From assembly GCF_900166965.1 (NCBI RefSeq), contig NZ_FUZI01000004.1, positions 248,001-312,000 on the forward strand: 64,000 nucleotides of DNA, written 5' to 3'. Below the pieces are notes generated by a model. The model did not search any database. It saw nothing but the letters and a program-made list of their open reading frames with translations, and had not been told where the DNA came from. Numbering within the stretch: position 1 is the stretch's first letter; every line of letters begins with the position of its first letter. Both the position numbers and the translations under genes were made by a program. Shown here piece by piece: positions 30,522 to 40,112 of this stretch. The DNA is from Photobacterium piscicola (GTDB taxonomy: Bacteria > Pseudomonadota > Gammaproteobacteria > Enterobacterales > Vibrionaceae).

Positions 30522-30561
30522 CTGATAGTAGGTCACCTACTTATCAGAGCGCGCTATTATA
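30522..30561 (-). promoter_or_regulatory. tig promoter and adjacent palindrome
   Basis: Leftward TATAAT is at 30561-30556, with a weak -35 (TCGACG) 17 bases upstream. Directly downstream, CTGATAGTAGGT (30522-30533) and ACCTACTTATCAG (30535-30547) form a palindrome with one bulge around a single C. It could be an operator or a 5' stabilising hairpin at the transcript start. Confidence 0.5.
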
Positions 30562-30830
30562 ACGACACGTAAGCGTGACGTCGAGGTAGATACCTTTAAA
30601 CGCGAGCGATCTCTTTAACTGCCTTACAAGATAGGGGCTAGAAATATCATTTCAAGGGGAAAAATGAAAATAATCGCTTTAAAACCCTTTTTTTTGGTTT
30701 AAATGTCGGAAAAACGAGCTAATTAGAAAAAATTTCAACAATAGTAGAATAGAAAAATAGTCGTGAAATAGATCTAACACTAGAAAATAAGAGATTGATG
30801 ATTCAAAGAAATGATAATGAAGAGAAGAGA

Positions 30831-30907
30831 TGGTACGCCCTGCAGGATTCGAACCTGCGACCACATCCTTAGAAGGGACGTGCTCTATCCAGCTGAGCTA
30901 AGGGCGC
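30831..30907 (-). tRNA. tRNA-Arg (anticodon UCU)
   Basis: 77 bases including an encoded CCA end. The acceptor stem pairs GCGCCCT with AGGGCGT (one wobble pair), the D-arm reads AGCTCAGCTGGATAGAGC, and the T-arm is GCAGG-TTCGAATC-CTGC. The anticodon TCT lies at 30871-30873 within a CTTCTAA loop. It reads AGA codons. Confidence 0.96.
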
Positions 30908-31170
30908 ATCATTGTGTAGCAAGGAGCTACGAGGCAGGATTATACGTAGCTGTAAGGTAAGGTCAATCCCTTTACTCTATTTTTCCGATATCAAATGGCT
31001 AACTGGTTAAATATACAACAAAAACACCCTATTTAAGCAAATATTTCAAGCAAACCACGTCAAACATTCCTCCTCTTCCCTACTGATAATTTCTTTCGGC
31101 AACATTCTTTTTATTCGTCATTATCTACTCTTACCTTAATTCTTGATTCAATTTCAATATATTATCAAAT
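30908..31170. other. AT-rich spacer between tRNA-Arg and folD
   Basis: Holds the tRNA promoter and the folD upstream region. Apart from the PurR box listed next, no gene or structured element was recognised. Confidence 0.4.
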
Positions 31171-31186
31171 AGCAAACGTTTGCTTA
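31171..31186 (+). promoter_or_regulatory. PurR box upstream of folD
   Basis: AGCAAACGTTTGCTTA is a near-perfect match to the PurR operator pattern ANGCAAnCGnTTnCnT and is itself palindromic. It lies about 70 nt upstream of the folD start. Confidence 0.78.
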
Positions 31187-31256
31187 ATGGTAATTACATT
31201 TGTAATCTGCCACAATATCAGCGTTGATACGTTAACCAACACAACAAAGGATCACC

Positions 31257-32114
31257 ATGAGCGCTCAAATTATTGATGGGAAAATCATATCCCAAACTGT
31301 ACGACAAGAAGTTGCTGCAAGAGTCAAAGCTCGCACCGATGCCGGATTACGCGCACCTGGGTTAGCGGTTGTTCTCGTAGGTCAAGATCCTGCCTCGCAG
31401 ATTTACGTTGGTAGTAAACGCAAAGCGTGTGAAGAAGTTGGCTTTATTTCAAAATCATACGATTTACCCAGCACAGCATCTGAGCAGCAATTACTCGATT
31501 TGATTGATGAACTCAATCAAGACCCCACAATGGACGGTATTCTCGTGCAATTACCGCTACCTGCGGGTATGGATAGCACACGAATTCTTGAACGCATCGA
31601 TCCAGAAAAGGATGTTGATGGCTTCCACCCTTATAATGTCGGCCGTCTTAGCCAGCGTATTCCTAAATTACGCTCATGCACTCCAAAGGGTATTATCACG
31701 CTTCTTGAACGTTATAATATTGAAGTGCGCGGTAAGCATGCCGTGATTGTTGGCGCATCAAACATTGTTGGACGCCCAATGACATTAGAGCTATTACTAG
31801 CAGGAGCAACGACAACAACCTGCCATCGCTTTACGCAAGATCTTGAAGGTCACATTCGCCAAGCTGATATATTGGTCGTCGCTGTCGGTAAACCTAATTT
31901 CATTCCTGGAGATTGGATTAAACCTGGCGCAACAGTGATTGATGTAGGTATTAATCGCCTTGAAAATGGCAAATTATGTGGGGATGTTGAATTTGATGTT
32001 GCTTGTCAACGTGCAAAGCATATTACACCAGTTCCGGGTGGTGTAGGACCAATGACGGTAGCAACCTTAATTGAGAATACGTTGCTCGCCTGTGAACAAT
32101 ACCATTCAGCATAA
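31257..32114 (+). CDS. folD: Bifunctional methylenetetrahydrofolate dehydrogenase/cyclohydrolase FolD
   Basis: A cytoplasmic enzyme of 285 residues interconverting methylene-, methenyl- and 10-formyl-tetrahydrofolate. The active-site lysine lies in the [14 protein letters not shown] segment at about residue 54. VQLPLPAGM and [13 protein letters not shown] are substrate motifs. The NADP-binding [13 protein letters not shown] segment and the C-terminal [14 protein letters not shown] signature are intact. A PurR box upstream ties one-carbon units to purine demand. Confidence 0.96.
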   Translation: MSAQIIDGKIISQTVRQEVAARVKARTDAGLRAPGLAVVLVGQDPASQIYVGSKRKACEEVGFISKSYDLPSTASEQQLLDLIDELNQDPTMDGILVQLPLPAGMDSTRILERIDPEKDVDGFHPYNVGRLSQRIPKLRSCTPKGIITLLERYNIEVRGKHAVIVGASNIVGRPMTLELLLAGATTTTCHRFTQDLEGHIRQADILVVAVGKPNFIPGDWIKPGATVIDVGINRLENGKLCGDVEFDVACQRAKHITPVPGGVGPMTVATLIENTLLACEQYHSA

Positions 32115-32153
32115 ACACATGAGCGAACAACAATAGCGTATGATGGGATATAC

Positions 32154-32183
32154 AAAAGCGAGTAGCAACATACTCGCTTTTTT
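32154..32183. terminator. Bidirectional terminator between folD and rfaH
   Basis: AAAAGCGAGTA and TACTCGCTTTT pair as 11-bp arms with a 6-nt loop between convergent genes. Confidence 0.92.
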
Positions 32184-32190
32184 ATTGCTA

Positions 32191-32694
32191 TTATTCTTTG
32201 TTTTTTACTAAATCAGTATTCTCTACACTGACTTTTACTTGTTTACCCAGCAAATTAATCAGCATAAATGAGCGTTTCTCACCATCAGGCTCATGATAAA
32301 TAGCGTCAAGACCTTTAAATTTACCTTGCTCTAAGACTAATTTATCCCCCTGCTGAGGTAATGATTCAAACATATCTTTATATGAATCATTATCTTCATT
32401 AAGCATCAAATTATAAACAAGCTCTTCGCTAACAATTTGTGGCATTGCCCCCTGACGAATAAAATCTGCGACCCCACGCGTTGAACGTACCGTCGTGAAA
32501 CTTAATTGTTCAGGATCAAAAGTAACAAAAACATAGCTTGGGAATAACGGCTCATAGCATTCACAACGTTTACCACGAACAATTTTTTCTACCACAACCT
32601 GAGGGTAATAACATTCAGCCCCTTGACGATCAAGATTGATCACTGCGCGTTCTTGTTCACTACGCTTACAATAAAGTAGATACCAATCTTTCAT
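32191..32694 (-). CDS. rfaH: Transcription antitermination factor RfaH
   Basis: A 167-residue NusG paralogue that travels with RNA polymerase through long envelope operons after recruitment at ops sites. The N-terminal NGN domain has WYLLYCKRSEQERAVINLDRQGAECYYP and PLFPSYVFVTFDP. The C-terminal KOW domain has KLVLEQGKFKGLDAIY. The ATG at 32694 starts the conserved domain; an upstream extension to 32736 is not supported. Expected targets would be O-antigen or capsule operons; no ops site was found near wecA here. Confidence 0.93.
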   Translation of the reverse strand: MKDWYLLYCKRSEQERAVINLDRQGAECYYPQVVVEKIVRGKRCECYEPLFPSYVFVTFDPEQLSFTTVRSTRGVADFIRQGAMPQIVSEELVYNLMLNEDNDSYKDMFESLPQQGDKLVLEQGKFKGLDAIYHEPDGEKRSFMLINLLGKQVKVSVENTDLVKNKE

Positions 32695-33142
32695 TATCAA
32701 CCCCAATAAAATCTTAACTTTTATTAGTATATACAAAATTAATACTGATTTACATCTCTCACCTTTTACCTCGATTTTAGGATGGCATAGTGCCTTTATA
32801 TTCTATGGCTATAGGTTTAAACGATATTATTGGCTAATATTCACCACTGAAATTGTAACATACATGAATATTCCCAACTGATGATATAAGCGACCAATAT
32901 AAGACTCAAAAACAATATAAAAAGCTAATTTTAAAAGACAGAATAGTGTAAGATACAGCTCTGCATGATGGAATTTGATTTTTCATAACTGAGCAATAAA
33001 TACACAATCGCTTATTTATCAGCTTCTTATAATGTTTTATTATTGTTCGTTAAATGTAAAAACTTGCAGTTAAATATATTGTGCTTTATAAACCTACATG
33101 AATGAGCAAACACACACTAATTAAAATAAAATAGAGAATCCT
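32695..33142. other. Divergent intergenic region rfaH / POT transporter
   Basis: 448 AT-rich bases containing both promoters. I see no reliable operator, hairpin or small gene. AT-rich runs around 32870-33110 give many possible -10 matches and no single convincing one. Confidence 0.4.
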
Positions 33143-34537
33143 ATGAGTCATAATAGTAGTGGTACCCTTCTGGGCCACCCAAAAGGCTTGTTCCTTTTAT
33201 TTGGAACAGAGCTATGGGAACGCTTTTCTTATTACGCAATGCGAGCAATTCTGGTTTTATATCTAACAGATAAAACCATTGATGGCGGTCTTGGGTGGAC
33301 CACAGAAGAAGCGCTTAACTTATACGGTATCTACACTGGCTTAGTTTACTTTACTCCTCTTATTGGTGGTTGGGTTGCCGACAACATTTTAGGTCAACGT
33401 CGCTCCATTATTATTGGTGGCGTATTGATGGCTATTGGTCAATTTACGCTAGCCCTACCTCACAGCGTTGTTGATCCCCATGCTGTTACCGCTTTCTATG
33501 TTGGTTTAGCGTTCCTTATTGTGGGTAATGGTCTATTTAAACCAAATATTTCAACTATGGTAGGTGACTTATACCCTGAAGGTGATAACCGTCGTGATGG
33601 TGCTTTCACTATTTTCTACATGGGTATTAATATTGGTTCACTACTAGCCGGTGTTATTGCAGGTACAGCATCTGCTGTCTATGGCTGGAAAGCTGGCTTC
33701 CTATGCGCAGGCGTAGGTATGTTAATGAGTTTATTAATTCAAGTTTTCTTTGCTCAACGTTACCTAGGTGATATCGGTACTGTACCGGCAGCTGTACGTG
33801 ACGCGGCAAATAATGCTAGCGGCAAAAAAGAACCACTAACGAAAATTGAACGTGATCGTTTAAAAGTAATTTTGGTAATGTGTACTTTTGTTATCGTATT
33901 CTGGGCAGGCTTTGAACAAGCCGGCGGCCTAATGAATATTTACTCTCAAGAATACACTAACCGTATGATTGGTAACTTTGAAGTACCAGCAGCATGGTTC
34001 CAATCACTGAACCCATTCTTCATTATTCTATGTGCACCATTGCTTGCTGCATTATGGGTTAAAATGGGTAAAAGTGAGCCAAATTCACCGGTTAAATTTG
34101 CGTTAGCAATGTTCTCTCTTGCTCTGGGTTTTGCTTGTATGATCGGTGCTGCGCTAGAACAAAATGGCGACGTAACTGTTAAAACATCAATGATGTGGCT
34201 AGTCGGTGCATACTTCTTCCATACAATTGGTGAGTTATGTCTATCACCAATTGGTCTATCAATGGTAACGAAATTAGCACCATTACGTCTTGCGTCATTA
34301 ATGATGGGTGCATGGTTTGGTGCTAACGCCATTGCAAACTACATTGCAGGTGTTGTTGGTGCAAGTATCGGTCAAGCAGGCCCACTTGCTATCTTCTCTG
34401 GTATTGCAATTACAGCGGTTGTTGCAGGTGTATTACTGCTGTTGTTCTCTAACAAGCTTATCTCGTGGATGCACGGCGCTGAAGGCGCAGCTTATAACGA
34501 TGACAATGATACTAAACCACAACCAGCAAATGCTTAA
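33143..34537 (+). CDS. POT-family proton-dependent oligopeptide transporter
   Basis: A 464-residue inner-membrane symporter with about 12-14 helices that imports di- and tripeptides with protons. The POT signature ELWERFSYYAMRAIL (ExxERFxYY) is at about 23-37. A second family motif lies in the FTIFYMGINIGSLLAG segment, and GELCLSPIGLSMVTKLAP follows later. It is DtpA/DtpB-like; which paralogue cannot be told. Monocistronic, ending at a strong terminator. Confidence 0.92.
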   Translation: MSHNSSGTLLGHPKGLFLLFGTELWERFSYYAMRAILVLYLTDKTIDGGLGWTTEEALNLYGIYTGLVYFTPLIGGWVADNILGQRRSIIIGGVLMAIGQFTLALPHSVVDPHAVTAFYVGLAFLIVGNGLFKPNISTMVGDLYPEGDNRRDGAFTIFYMGINIGSLLAGVIAGTASAVYGWKAGFLCAGVGMLMSLLIQVFFAQRYLGDIGTVPAAVRDAANNASGKKEPLTKIERDRLKVILVMCTFVIVFWAGFEQAGGLMNIYSQEYTNRMIGNFEVPAAWFQSLNPFFIILCAPLLAALWVKMGKSEPNSPVKFALAMFSLALGFACMIGAALEQNGDVTVKTSMMWLVGAYFFHTIGELCLSPIGLSMVTKLAPLRLASLMMGAWFGANAIANYIAGVVGASIGQAGPLAIFSGIAITAVVAGVLLLLFSNKLISWMHGAEGAAYNDDNDTKPQPANA

Positions 34538-34552
34538 GTTGTGATGTGAAAT

Positions 34553-34582
34553 AAAAAAGGGGATGCCATGCATCCCCTTTTT
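34553..34582. terminator. Bidirectional terminator after the POT transporter
   Basis: GGGGATGC and GCATCCCC with flanking A/T pairs and a 3-nt loop, between convergent genes. Confidence 0.92.
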
Positions 34583-34613
34583 GTTTGTCTTATTTTTACT
34601 AACAGATATTCGT

Positions 34614-35663
34614 TTAGGTAACCGTTTCAAAGTTAACACTAAAATTAGCATGACTAATATCACAAAGAGACAATCGACCACCAATATCAGACATGGGTAA
34701 AATAACGAGTGGATTATCACAAGCTCGATCCCCTAACCATTGTCCTGCAGCTATCATTGCACATTGCTCACCCACTTGTAGCTTTCCGCCAAGCCCTGCT
34801 GCAATAAGATGTAATTGTTTCTCAGCTAAATTGAAAACACCAAATAAGCCTTTTACTGGTGTAGCGTAACCTGAATATTGCAAACCTAACTCGATTTGAG
34901 CCACTAAATGCTGCACACTGCTTAGATAGTTACCTTGCTGACGTAAGAAGTCGTTAAAACAAGCTCTGATCAATAATGCAGTCGCAGTGCTATTTTCACC
35001 ACCAGAGCTAGTATCAACCATATAGAACGCCAACTGGCCATCAATCAACCAGATATAATCAAAGATAACCGGTGAGATCTCAGCTGCTTGTAACGCCCGA
35101 TAACTCAGTTTCCAACGTCCGTAACGAGATTGAAGATCAGGCATTAACCCCATTAATAATTCACGGGCAGCCTGAGGATTATTTTTTAACTCTGAAATAT
35201 GCCATTGTAGTTCTTCTTCAACTAACCCTGAATCATCGCCATCGATAACCCAGCGTTGAGAAAAATCCTGTTGCTTTTGTCGTGCACTGTCTTGCATTTT
35301 TAATACAGAAATAATTGCTGATTTCAGTATCATAATATTATCAATCGGTTTAATTAAAAAATCTTTAACCCCTAACCGTAATGCTTGAGCAACATCCGTC
35401 ATATTGCCAGTCCCCGAGATCACAATCACGGGTATCATTGGATACTGCAATGCCACTTCTTCAACAAACTCCATTCCGGTCATGACAGGCATCGACAAAT
35501 CACATAATAATAAGTCTGGAATCTCGTCTTTCAGGGCTCTTAATCCAATCAGACCATCTTCTGCTTCTCGTACCTGACATCCTTGGCTATTTAAAAAGCC
35601 AACCAGCATAGTGCGAAACACAGGATCATCTTCTACGATAAGTATGTTTTTCCCTTTAAGCAA
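34614..35663 (-). CDS. rssB: RssB-like response regulator (candidate RpoS adaptor for ClpXP)
   Basis: A 349-residue protein with an N-terminal receiver domain (ILIVEDDPVFRTML; phospho-acceptor Asp in LLLCDLSMPVM; VISGTGN; conserved Lys in DFLIKPID) and a C-terminal PP2C/SpoIIE-like domain that lacks clear metal ligands. This layout and several stretches (ALRLGV, the ALLIRACFNDFL segment) match E. coli RssB, which delivers sigma-S to ClpXP. The start is uncertain: TTG at 35663 has AAGGAG 6 nt upstream, while an ATG at 35681 (six residues longer) has no ribosome site. Another HD-less SpoIIE-type regulator is the main alternative. Confidence 0.75.
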   Translation of the reverse strand: MLKGKNILIVEDDPVFRTMLVGFLNSQGCQVREAEDGLIGLRALKDEIPDLLLCDLSMPVMTGMEFVEEVALQYPMIPVIVISGTGNMTDVAQALRLGVKDFLIKPIDNIMILKSAIISVLKMQDSARQKQQDFSQRWVIDGDDSGLVEEELQWHISELKNNPQAARELLMGLMPDLQSRYGRWKLSYRALQAAEISPVIFDYIWLIDGQLAFYMVDTSSGGENSTATALLIRACFNDFLRQQGNYLSSVQHLVAQIELGLQYSGYATPVKGLFGVFNLAEKQLHLIAAGLGGKLQVGEQCAMIAAGQWLGDRACDNPLVILPMSDIGGRLSLCDISHANFSVNFETVT

Positions 35664-36023
35664 AAGTATCTCCTTTTTCATGACTACGTCTATGAGTGTA
35701 TAAGCTAAAGTTAGCAACACCAACTACGATCACCAAATTTTATAATGGGCTCTTATTTCAAGAACACACTATCACTAAGCATAGAGAATAATTAGCAGCT
35801 TATAACGGTTTATATTTACCACTAAAATAGTCACATCATAAAACATTTAATAAGCAAATAATAAATAACTCAAACTCAAACAAAAAATTTATAAAATATC
35901 CACCTCAGACCAATAAATATAGGGCCTAACATATTTTTATTAAAAATACATAACAAAAGGGGGTGATTTTGACTCGTTTTGTTATACAATTACCCATTAT
36001 CAGTTTTCACAAATGACTTTGAT
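35664..36023. other. Divergent intergenic region rssB-like / LysR regulator
   Basis: 360 very AT-rich bases with promoters in both directions. No strong hairpin or recognised operator seen; LysR regulators often bind T-N11-A sites in such a region, but I cannot pick one reliably. Confidence 0.4.
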
Positions 36024-36908
36024 ATGAAACTTGACGATCTAAACCTATTCCGCATGGTTGTGGAAAATGGTAGTTATACCGCTGCATCACGCAAGACACA
36101 GGTACCCGTTGCGACGCTAACCCGCCGCATCCAAGCACTTGAAGAAGGCCTTAATATTCGCCTTTTAAATCGTCATGCTCGTAAGCTGTCGCTGACTGAA
36201 GCCGGTCAGAAGTTTTATCATGACTGTGCGCCATTGTTACAACAGCTACTTGATACCACTGAGCATATCAGTGAAGAGTGCAAAGGCGCTGCTGGTAAAT
36301 TACGAATTGCTGCACCGACCAATATCACCAAGGTGATGTTACAGCCGTTGTTAACTGCATTTATGCAGGAACATCCAGCGATCAGTATTCAGTTATTTAT
36401 GAGCAATGAACCCGATCAACTTGATCCAACCGACTGGGATGTTATGTTCCGTGTTGGTCCTCAACGCGATTCAACGCTTATTGCACGTCGTATTAACGAA
36501 GTAAAAGATATTCTAGTCGCAAGTCCTGATTATCTTAAGAAAAACCCAGAACCTAAGCATGCTCAGGATCTACATGAACATACGCTATTAAAAGGTAATC
36601 CGCTGTTACGCTGGCGTTTAACCAACCAAAATGGCGAAACGGTTACAATCAACGAGCGCGCACGCTTTGAAGCAAGTGAACTCAATGTAATTCGTAAAGC
36701 ATGTAGTGCAGGTCTTGGTATTACACTGATGCCAAACGTAATGTTAGAAAAATACATTGCCGCTGGTGATGTGGTACAGGTACTTAAAAACTGGTCAGCT
36801 AACCCACGTGACGTATATTTGATTTATAACCACCGTGATTACCAACCAGAAAAACTACGTCTATTTATTGATTTTGCAAGTCATTACTTTGATCTTGAAA
36901 AACACTAA
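36024..36908 (+). CDS. LysR-family transcriptional regulator
   Basis: A 294-residue regulator. The N-terminal winged helix (residues 1-60: MKLDDLNLFRMVVENGSYTA, then TQVPVATLTRRIQALEEGL) is classical LysR. The C-terminal periplasmic-binding-like domain covers about 90-290. It has no LysR-linked gene next to it; the divergent neighbour is the RssB-like gene across 360 bases, so the target is unknown. The ATG at 36024 is used because the helix-turn-helix starts right after it; the open frame reaches 35979 without support. Confidence 0.9.
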   Translation: MKLDDLNLFRMVVENGSYTAASRKTQVPVATLTRRIQALEEGLNIRLLNRHARKLSLTEAGQKFYHDCAPLLQQLLDTTEHISEECKGAAGKLRIAAPTNITKVMLQPLLTAFMQEHPAISIQLFMSNEPDQLDPTDWDVMFRVGPQRDSTLIARRINEVKDILVASPDYLKKNPEPKHAQDLHEHTLLKGNPLLRWRLTNQNGETVTINERARFEASELNVIRKACSAGLGITLMPNVMLEKYIAAGDVVQVLKNWSANPRDVYLIYNHRDYQPEKLRLFIDFASHYFDLEKH

Positions 36909-36938
36909 TTAGAATTAGTTTCCTCAAAAAAAACAGAG

Positions 36939-36973
36939 AAAAATGCCGCCAAATAATTAGGAGCGGCATTTTC
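36939..36973 (+). terminator. Terminator of the LysR gene
   Basis: AAAATGCCGC and GCGGCATTTT form a 10-bp stem with a 13-nt loop, 30 nt after the stop. Confidence 0.85.
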
Positions 36974-37174
36974 ATTTGTTGTTATTTATAACAGCCTTAC
37001 CCATAATTTTTGTGCATTGCATTTTATTATTCTGCATTAGTATTTAAAGCATTCTCACGCCAGCATTATCTCTGTTGTTTCATCATCTTGTTTTGCGATC
37101 ACCTTCATCACTCATAACAGATTTAATAAGTGCACCTAGCATCAACAAAACTGGCACAAACGAAAACACACCAA

Positions 37175-37206
37175 CAAAAAAGCGATGGTGATCAAACCAT
37201 CGCTTT
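37175..37206 (-). terminator. Terminator of purF
   Basis: AAAGCGATGGT and ACCATCGCTTT form an 11-bp stem with a 6-nt loop and a leftward T-run, 34 nt after the purF stop. Between it and the LysR terminator (36974-37174) I see nothing else. Confidence 0.92.
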
Positions 37207-37239
37207 GTCGTGTTCGTTACTGTGACTTAACAAATAAAA

Positions 37240-38757
37240 TCACATACCTTCGTTATACAACTCAAGGCTAGCTAAATCTTGTTGTAATTCAGACTGTAAT
37301 TTTGAATCTTCATTACGTAACGCATCAAGATAATCAAGATATTGTTGATCGACATCGCCTGTCACATAACTGCCATTAAAGACCGATGTTTCAAATAGCG
37401 TAATGTCAGGATTACCTTCGGCTACCGCTGCCACTAAATCACTTAAATCTTGAAAAATCAGGCCATCAGCGCCAATCAATTTACCGATTTCATCCACTTC
37501 ACGACCATGTGCAATTAACTCATTAGCACTTGGCATATCAATACCGTAGACATTTGGGAAACGAACTTCAGGTGCGGCTGATGCTAAATAGACTTTATTC
37601 GCTCCTGCATCACGAGCCATCTCAATGATCTGCTCAGATGTAGTACCACGCACAATCGAATCATCCACCAACAATACGTTTTTATCTTTAAATTCAGAAC
37701 GAATCGCATTTAACTTACGACGCACAGATTTACGACGCATCTGCTGGCCTGGCATGATAAAGGTACGGCCAACATATCTATTTTTAACAAACCCTTGACG
37801 ATAAGGCTTATCCAACGTACGCGCGATTTCCAGCGCACTATCACATGAGGTTTCAGGAATAGGGATCACCACATCAATATCAATGTCAGCCCACTCGCGC
37901 TTAATTTTTTCACCTAGCTTAGTGCCCATCGCTAAACGCGCACCATACACTGACACTTTATCGATAAAGGAATCTGGGCGGGCAAAATAGACAAACTCAA
38001 ACACACATGGATTAAGCTGTGGGTTAAGTGCGCATTGCTGCGTGTAAAGCTCACCATTAAAAGTGATATAAATTGCCTCACCAGGGGACACATCACGCAT
38101 AAAATCAAAACCAACAGCATCCAATGCCACTGATTCTGACGCAACCATATACTCAATTTGGCCGTTTTCTTCACGTTTACCTAAACACAATGGACGAATA
38201 CCATTAGGATCACGAAAAGCAATTAAACCATGGCCAATAACTAGAGCAACAACCGCATAAGCTCCTTTTACAATATTATGGACATCGCTTACTGCTTTAA
38301 ATATATCGTTCGGACTAATGGGATAAGTTTGGCTCTGTGCTAATTGGTTCGCCAGCACATTCAGTAAAATTTCCGAATCAGAGGTGGTATTCACATGACG
38401 CTTAGTTTGTTCAAACAAGGTTTCTCGAATATCCGCCGCATTGGTTAAATTACCATTGTGCGCTAAAGAAATACCATAAGGAGAGTTAACATAAAACGGT
38501 TGCGCTTCTGAAACACTAGAACTCCCTGCCGTTGGGTAACGCACATGTCCAATACCCACATTACCTTGTAAGCGCTGCATATGTTTAGCTTCAAAGACAT
38601 CACGAACTAAACCATTCGCTTTACGCAGACGGAAACGATTGCTTTCTAAGGTACAAATACCCGCAGCATCTTGGCCGCGATGCTGTAACACTGTAAGTGC
38701 ATCATAGATAGACTGGTTTACCGGGGTAGATCCCACGATTCCAACAATACCACACAT
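37240..38757 (-). CDS. purF: Amidophosphoribosyltransferase PurF
   Basis: The first committed enzyme of purine synthesis, forming phosphoribosylamine from PRPP and glutamine. It has 505 residues. The N-terminal nucleophile Cys2 (MCGIVGIVG) is followed by a glutaminase domain ([16 protein letters not shown]). The C-terminal transferase carries the PRPP loop [13 protein letters not shown]. The ATG at 38757 is required because Cys2 must be exposed; a 14-residue upstream extension is spurious. It lies downstream of cvpA under a PurR box. Confidence 0.96.
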   Translation of the reverse strand: MCGIVGIVGSTPVNQSIYDALTVLQHRGQDAAGICTLESNRFRLRKANGLVRDVFEAKHMQRLQGNVGIGHVRYPTAGSSSVSEAQPFYVNSPYGISLAHNGNLTNAADIRETLFEQTKRHVNTTSDSEILLNVLANQLAQSQTYPISPNDIFKAVSDVHNIVKGAYAVVALVIGHGLIAFRDPNGIRPLCLGKREENGQIEYMVASESVALDAVGFDFMRDVSPGEAIYITFNGELYTQQCALNPQLNPCVFEFVYFARPDSFIDKVSVYGARLAMGTKLGEKIKREWADIDIDVVIPIPETSCDSALEIARTLDKPYRQGFVKNRYVGRTFIMPGQQMRRKSVRRKLNAIRSEFKDKNVLLVDDSIVRGTTSEQIIEMARDAGANKVYLASAAPEVRFPNVYGIDMPSANELIAHGREVDEIGKLIGADGLIFQDLSDLVAAVAEGNPDITLFETSVFNGSYVTGDVDQQYLDYLDALRNEDSKLQSELQQDLASLELYNEGM

Positions 38758-38843
38758 TCCCTTAATCCTCGTTCTGCATAAAATAACAGCTGCTAACATT
38801 ACTGCTTATAACAATAACGTCAGCAACCGCAGTTAATCTTGCA

Positions 38844-39335
38844 CTATTTAATGCTATGTAAAAAACTAGAGCTTTCTTTGATATATTCGAAGAACCATTC
38901 TATTACTGCACCAAATTGAGGTATTAACTCAGATTTCTTCCACCACTCTGAGCTAGATAACCCGGTAAAGGTGTCAGTAAAGAACAATACCGCAGCGACA
39001 ATAAGCACACCACGAACCGCACCAAAAACAACCCCTAGAACACGATCAGTACCTGATAAACCAGTTTTTTGTACTAATTGACCGATAACATAGTTCACCA
39101 CTGCACCAACAATCAGTGTCGCAATAAACAGCACGGCAATCGCACTACCATTACGCAACATCTTGTCATTGAAGTTAGTAAAATAAACCGCCAATTCAGT
39201 ATAAAAATTACTTGCGACAAAAAACGCAGTAAACCAAATCACTAATGACAGTGCTTCTTTAACAAAACCACGGACCAAACTTACCATTGCTGAAAAGCAG
39301 ATCACGCCCAGTATTACATAATCAATCCAGATCAT
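38844..39335 (-). CDS. cvpA: CvpA family membrane protein
   Basis: A 163-residue inner-membrane protein with four hydrophobic segments (about 5-22, 28-46, 64-85, 100-122), named for colicin V production and later linked to envelope stress resistance; the mechanism is unknown. [25 protein letters not shown] is the conserved start in two parts (residues 3-27). It forms the usual cvpA-purF transcription unit, with 86 nt before purF and a PurR box about 50 nt upstream. Confidence 0.94.
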   Translation of the reverse strand: MIWIDYVILGVICFSAMVSLVRGFVKEALSLVIWFTAFFVASNFYTELAVYFTNFNDKMLRNGSAIAVLFIATLIVGAVVNYVIGQLVQKTGLSGTDRVLGVVFGAVRGVLIVAAVLFFTDTFTGLSSSEWWKKSELIPQFGAVIEWFFEYIKESSSFLHSIK

Positions 39336-39385
39336 TTTTGTTATTGCTCGTTTTGTTGATGGGTATTCTAACAGAAAAAACGCTT

Positions 39386-39401
39386 ACGCAAACGTTTACC
39401 T
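39386..39401 (-). promoter_or_regulatory. PurR box upstream of cvpA-purF
   Basis: ACGCAAACGTTTACCT matches the PurR operator pattern at all conserved positions. It overlaps the last codon of dedD and sits about 50 nt upstream of the cvpA start, matching the E. coli cvpA-purF arrangement. Confidence 0.85.
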
Positions 39402-40050
39402 AAGGATTTATTGCATCAAATCGGTTCAATTTACCGTTTAGACCCGTAATTTTTTTCAATTCCGCAATTTGACCAGCTAGCTTCGCTTTTGATACATCAG
39501 GACCAACAACAACCTTTACATATTGACCAGGTTTAGCATTACGCGGAATTAATTGTGCTTGATAACCATTCAAACGCAGTTTTGCAATTAAAGCATTGGC
39601 GTTGTCAAAATTACCAAAAGTACCCATTTTAATTACCCAAGCTGAACTTGTTGTAACGGGTGTTTTTATTACAGGTTTTGGTTTTTCAACCGGTTTCACA
39701 GTAGGTTTTACTACCGGCTTAACAGCAACTGTTTTTTCAACCACGGGTTGTGGCTCAGCTGACGGTTGATTATCAGATTCAATGGTATAGGTTTCATCAC
39801 CAGATGAGGTTGACGTTTGTGTATCCGTCGTCGCAACAACGGGCTCTTGAGGCAACACAACATTTGCATTTTCAGGCTCAGGAATCGTTTTAGCTTCACT
39901 TTCGCCTCCCATTTTTGGTTGTAATGGGATACTTGCAAACTCTTCTTTATAATGTTCTTTCTTGCCATCGAAAAAATCGGGTAGAAAAATAACACCTACC
40001 GCGACTAAAATAATGGTTCCAATTAGTCGATTTTGAAATTGACTCGCCAC
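39400..40050 (-). CDS. dedD: SPOR-domain cell division protein DedD
   Basis: A 216-residue inner-membrane protein that joins the septal ring. A membrane anchor is at about 9-25 (LIGTIILVAVGVIFLPDFF), followed by a proline/valine/lysine-rich periplasmic linker (about 60-135) and a C-terminal SPOR domain (about 138-212; AWVIKMGTFGNFDNANALIAK in two parts) that binds denuded septal peptidoglycan. The GTG start at 40050 has AGGAG 5 nt upstream. It follows folC as in E. coli. Confidence 0.92.
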   Translation of the reverse strand: MASQFQNRLIGTIILVAVGVIFLPDFFDGKKEHYKEEFASIPLQPKMGGESEAKTIPEPENANVVLPQEPVVATTDTQTSTSSGDETYTIESDNQPSAEPQPVVEKTVAVKPVVKPTVKPVEKPKPVIKTPVTTSSAWVIKMGTFGNFDNANALIAKLRLNGYQAQLIPRNAKPGQYVKVVVGPDVSKAKLAGQIAELKKITGLNGKLNRFDAINP

Positions 40051-40112
40051 AATGACTCCTGTTGGTATCTAAACGAGAACACTGCACAATCACAATGTGC
40101 TCTCTTCACGTT

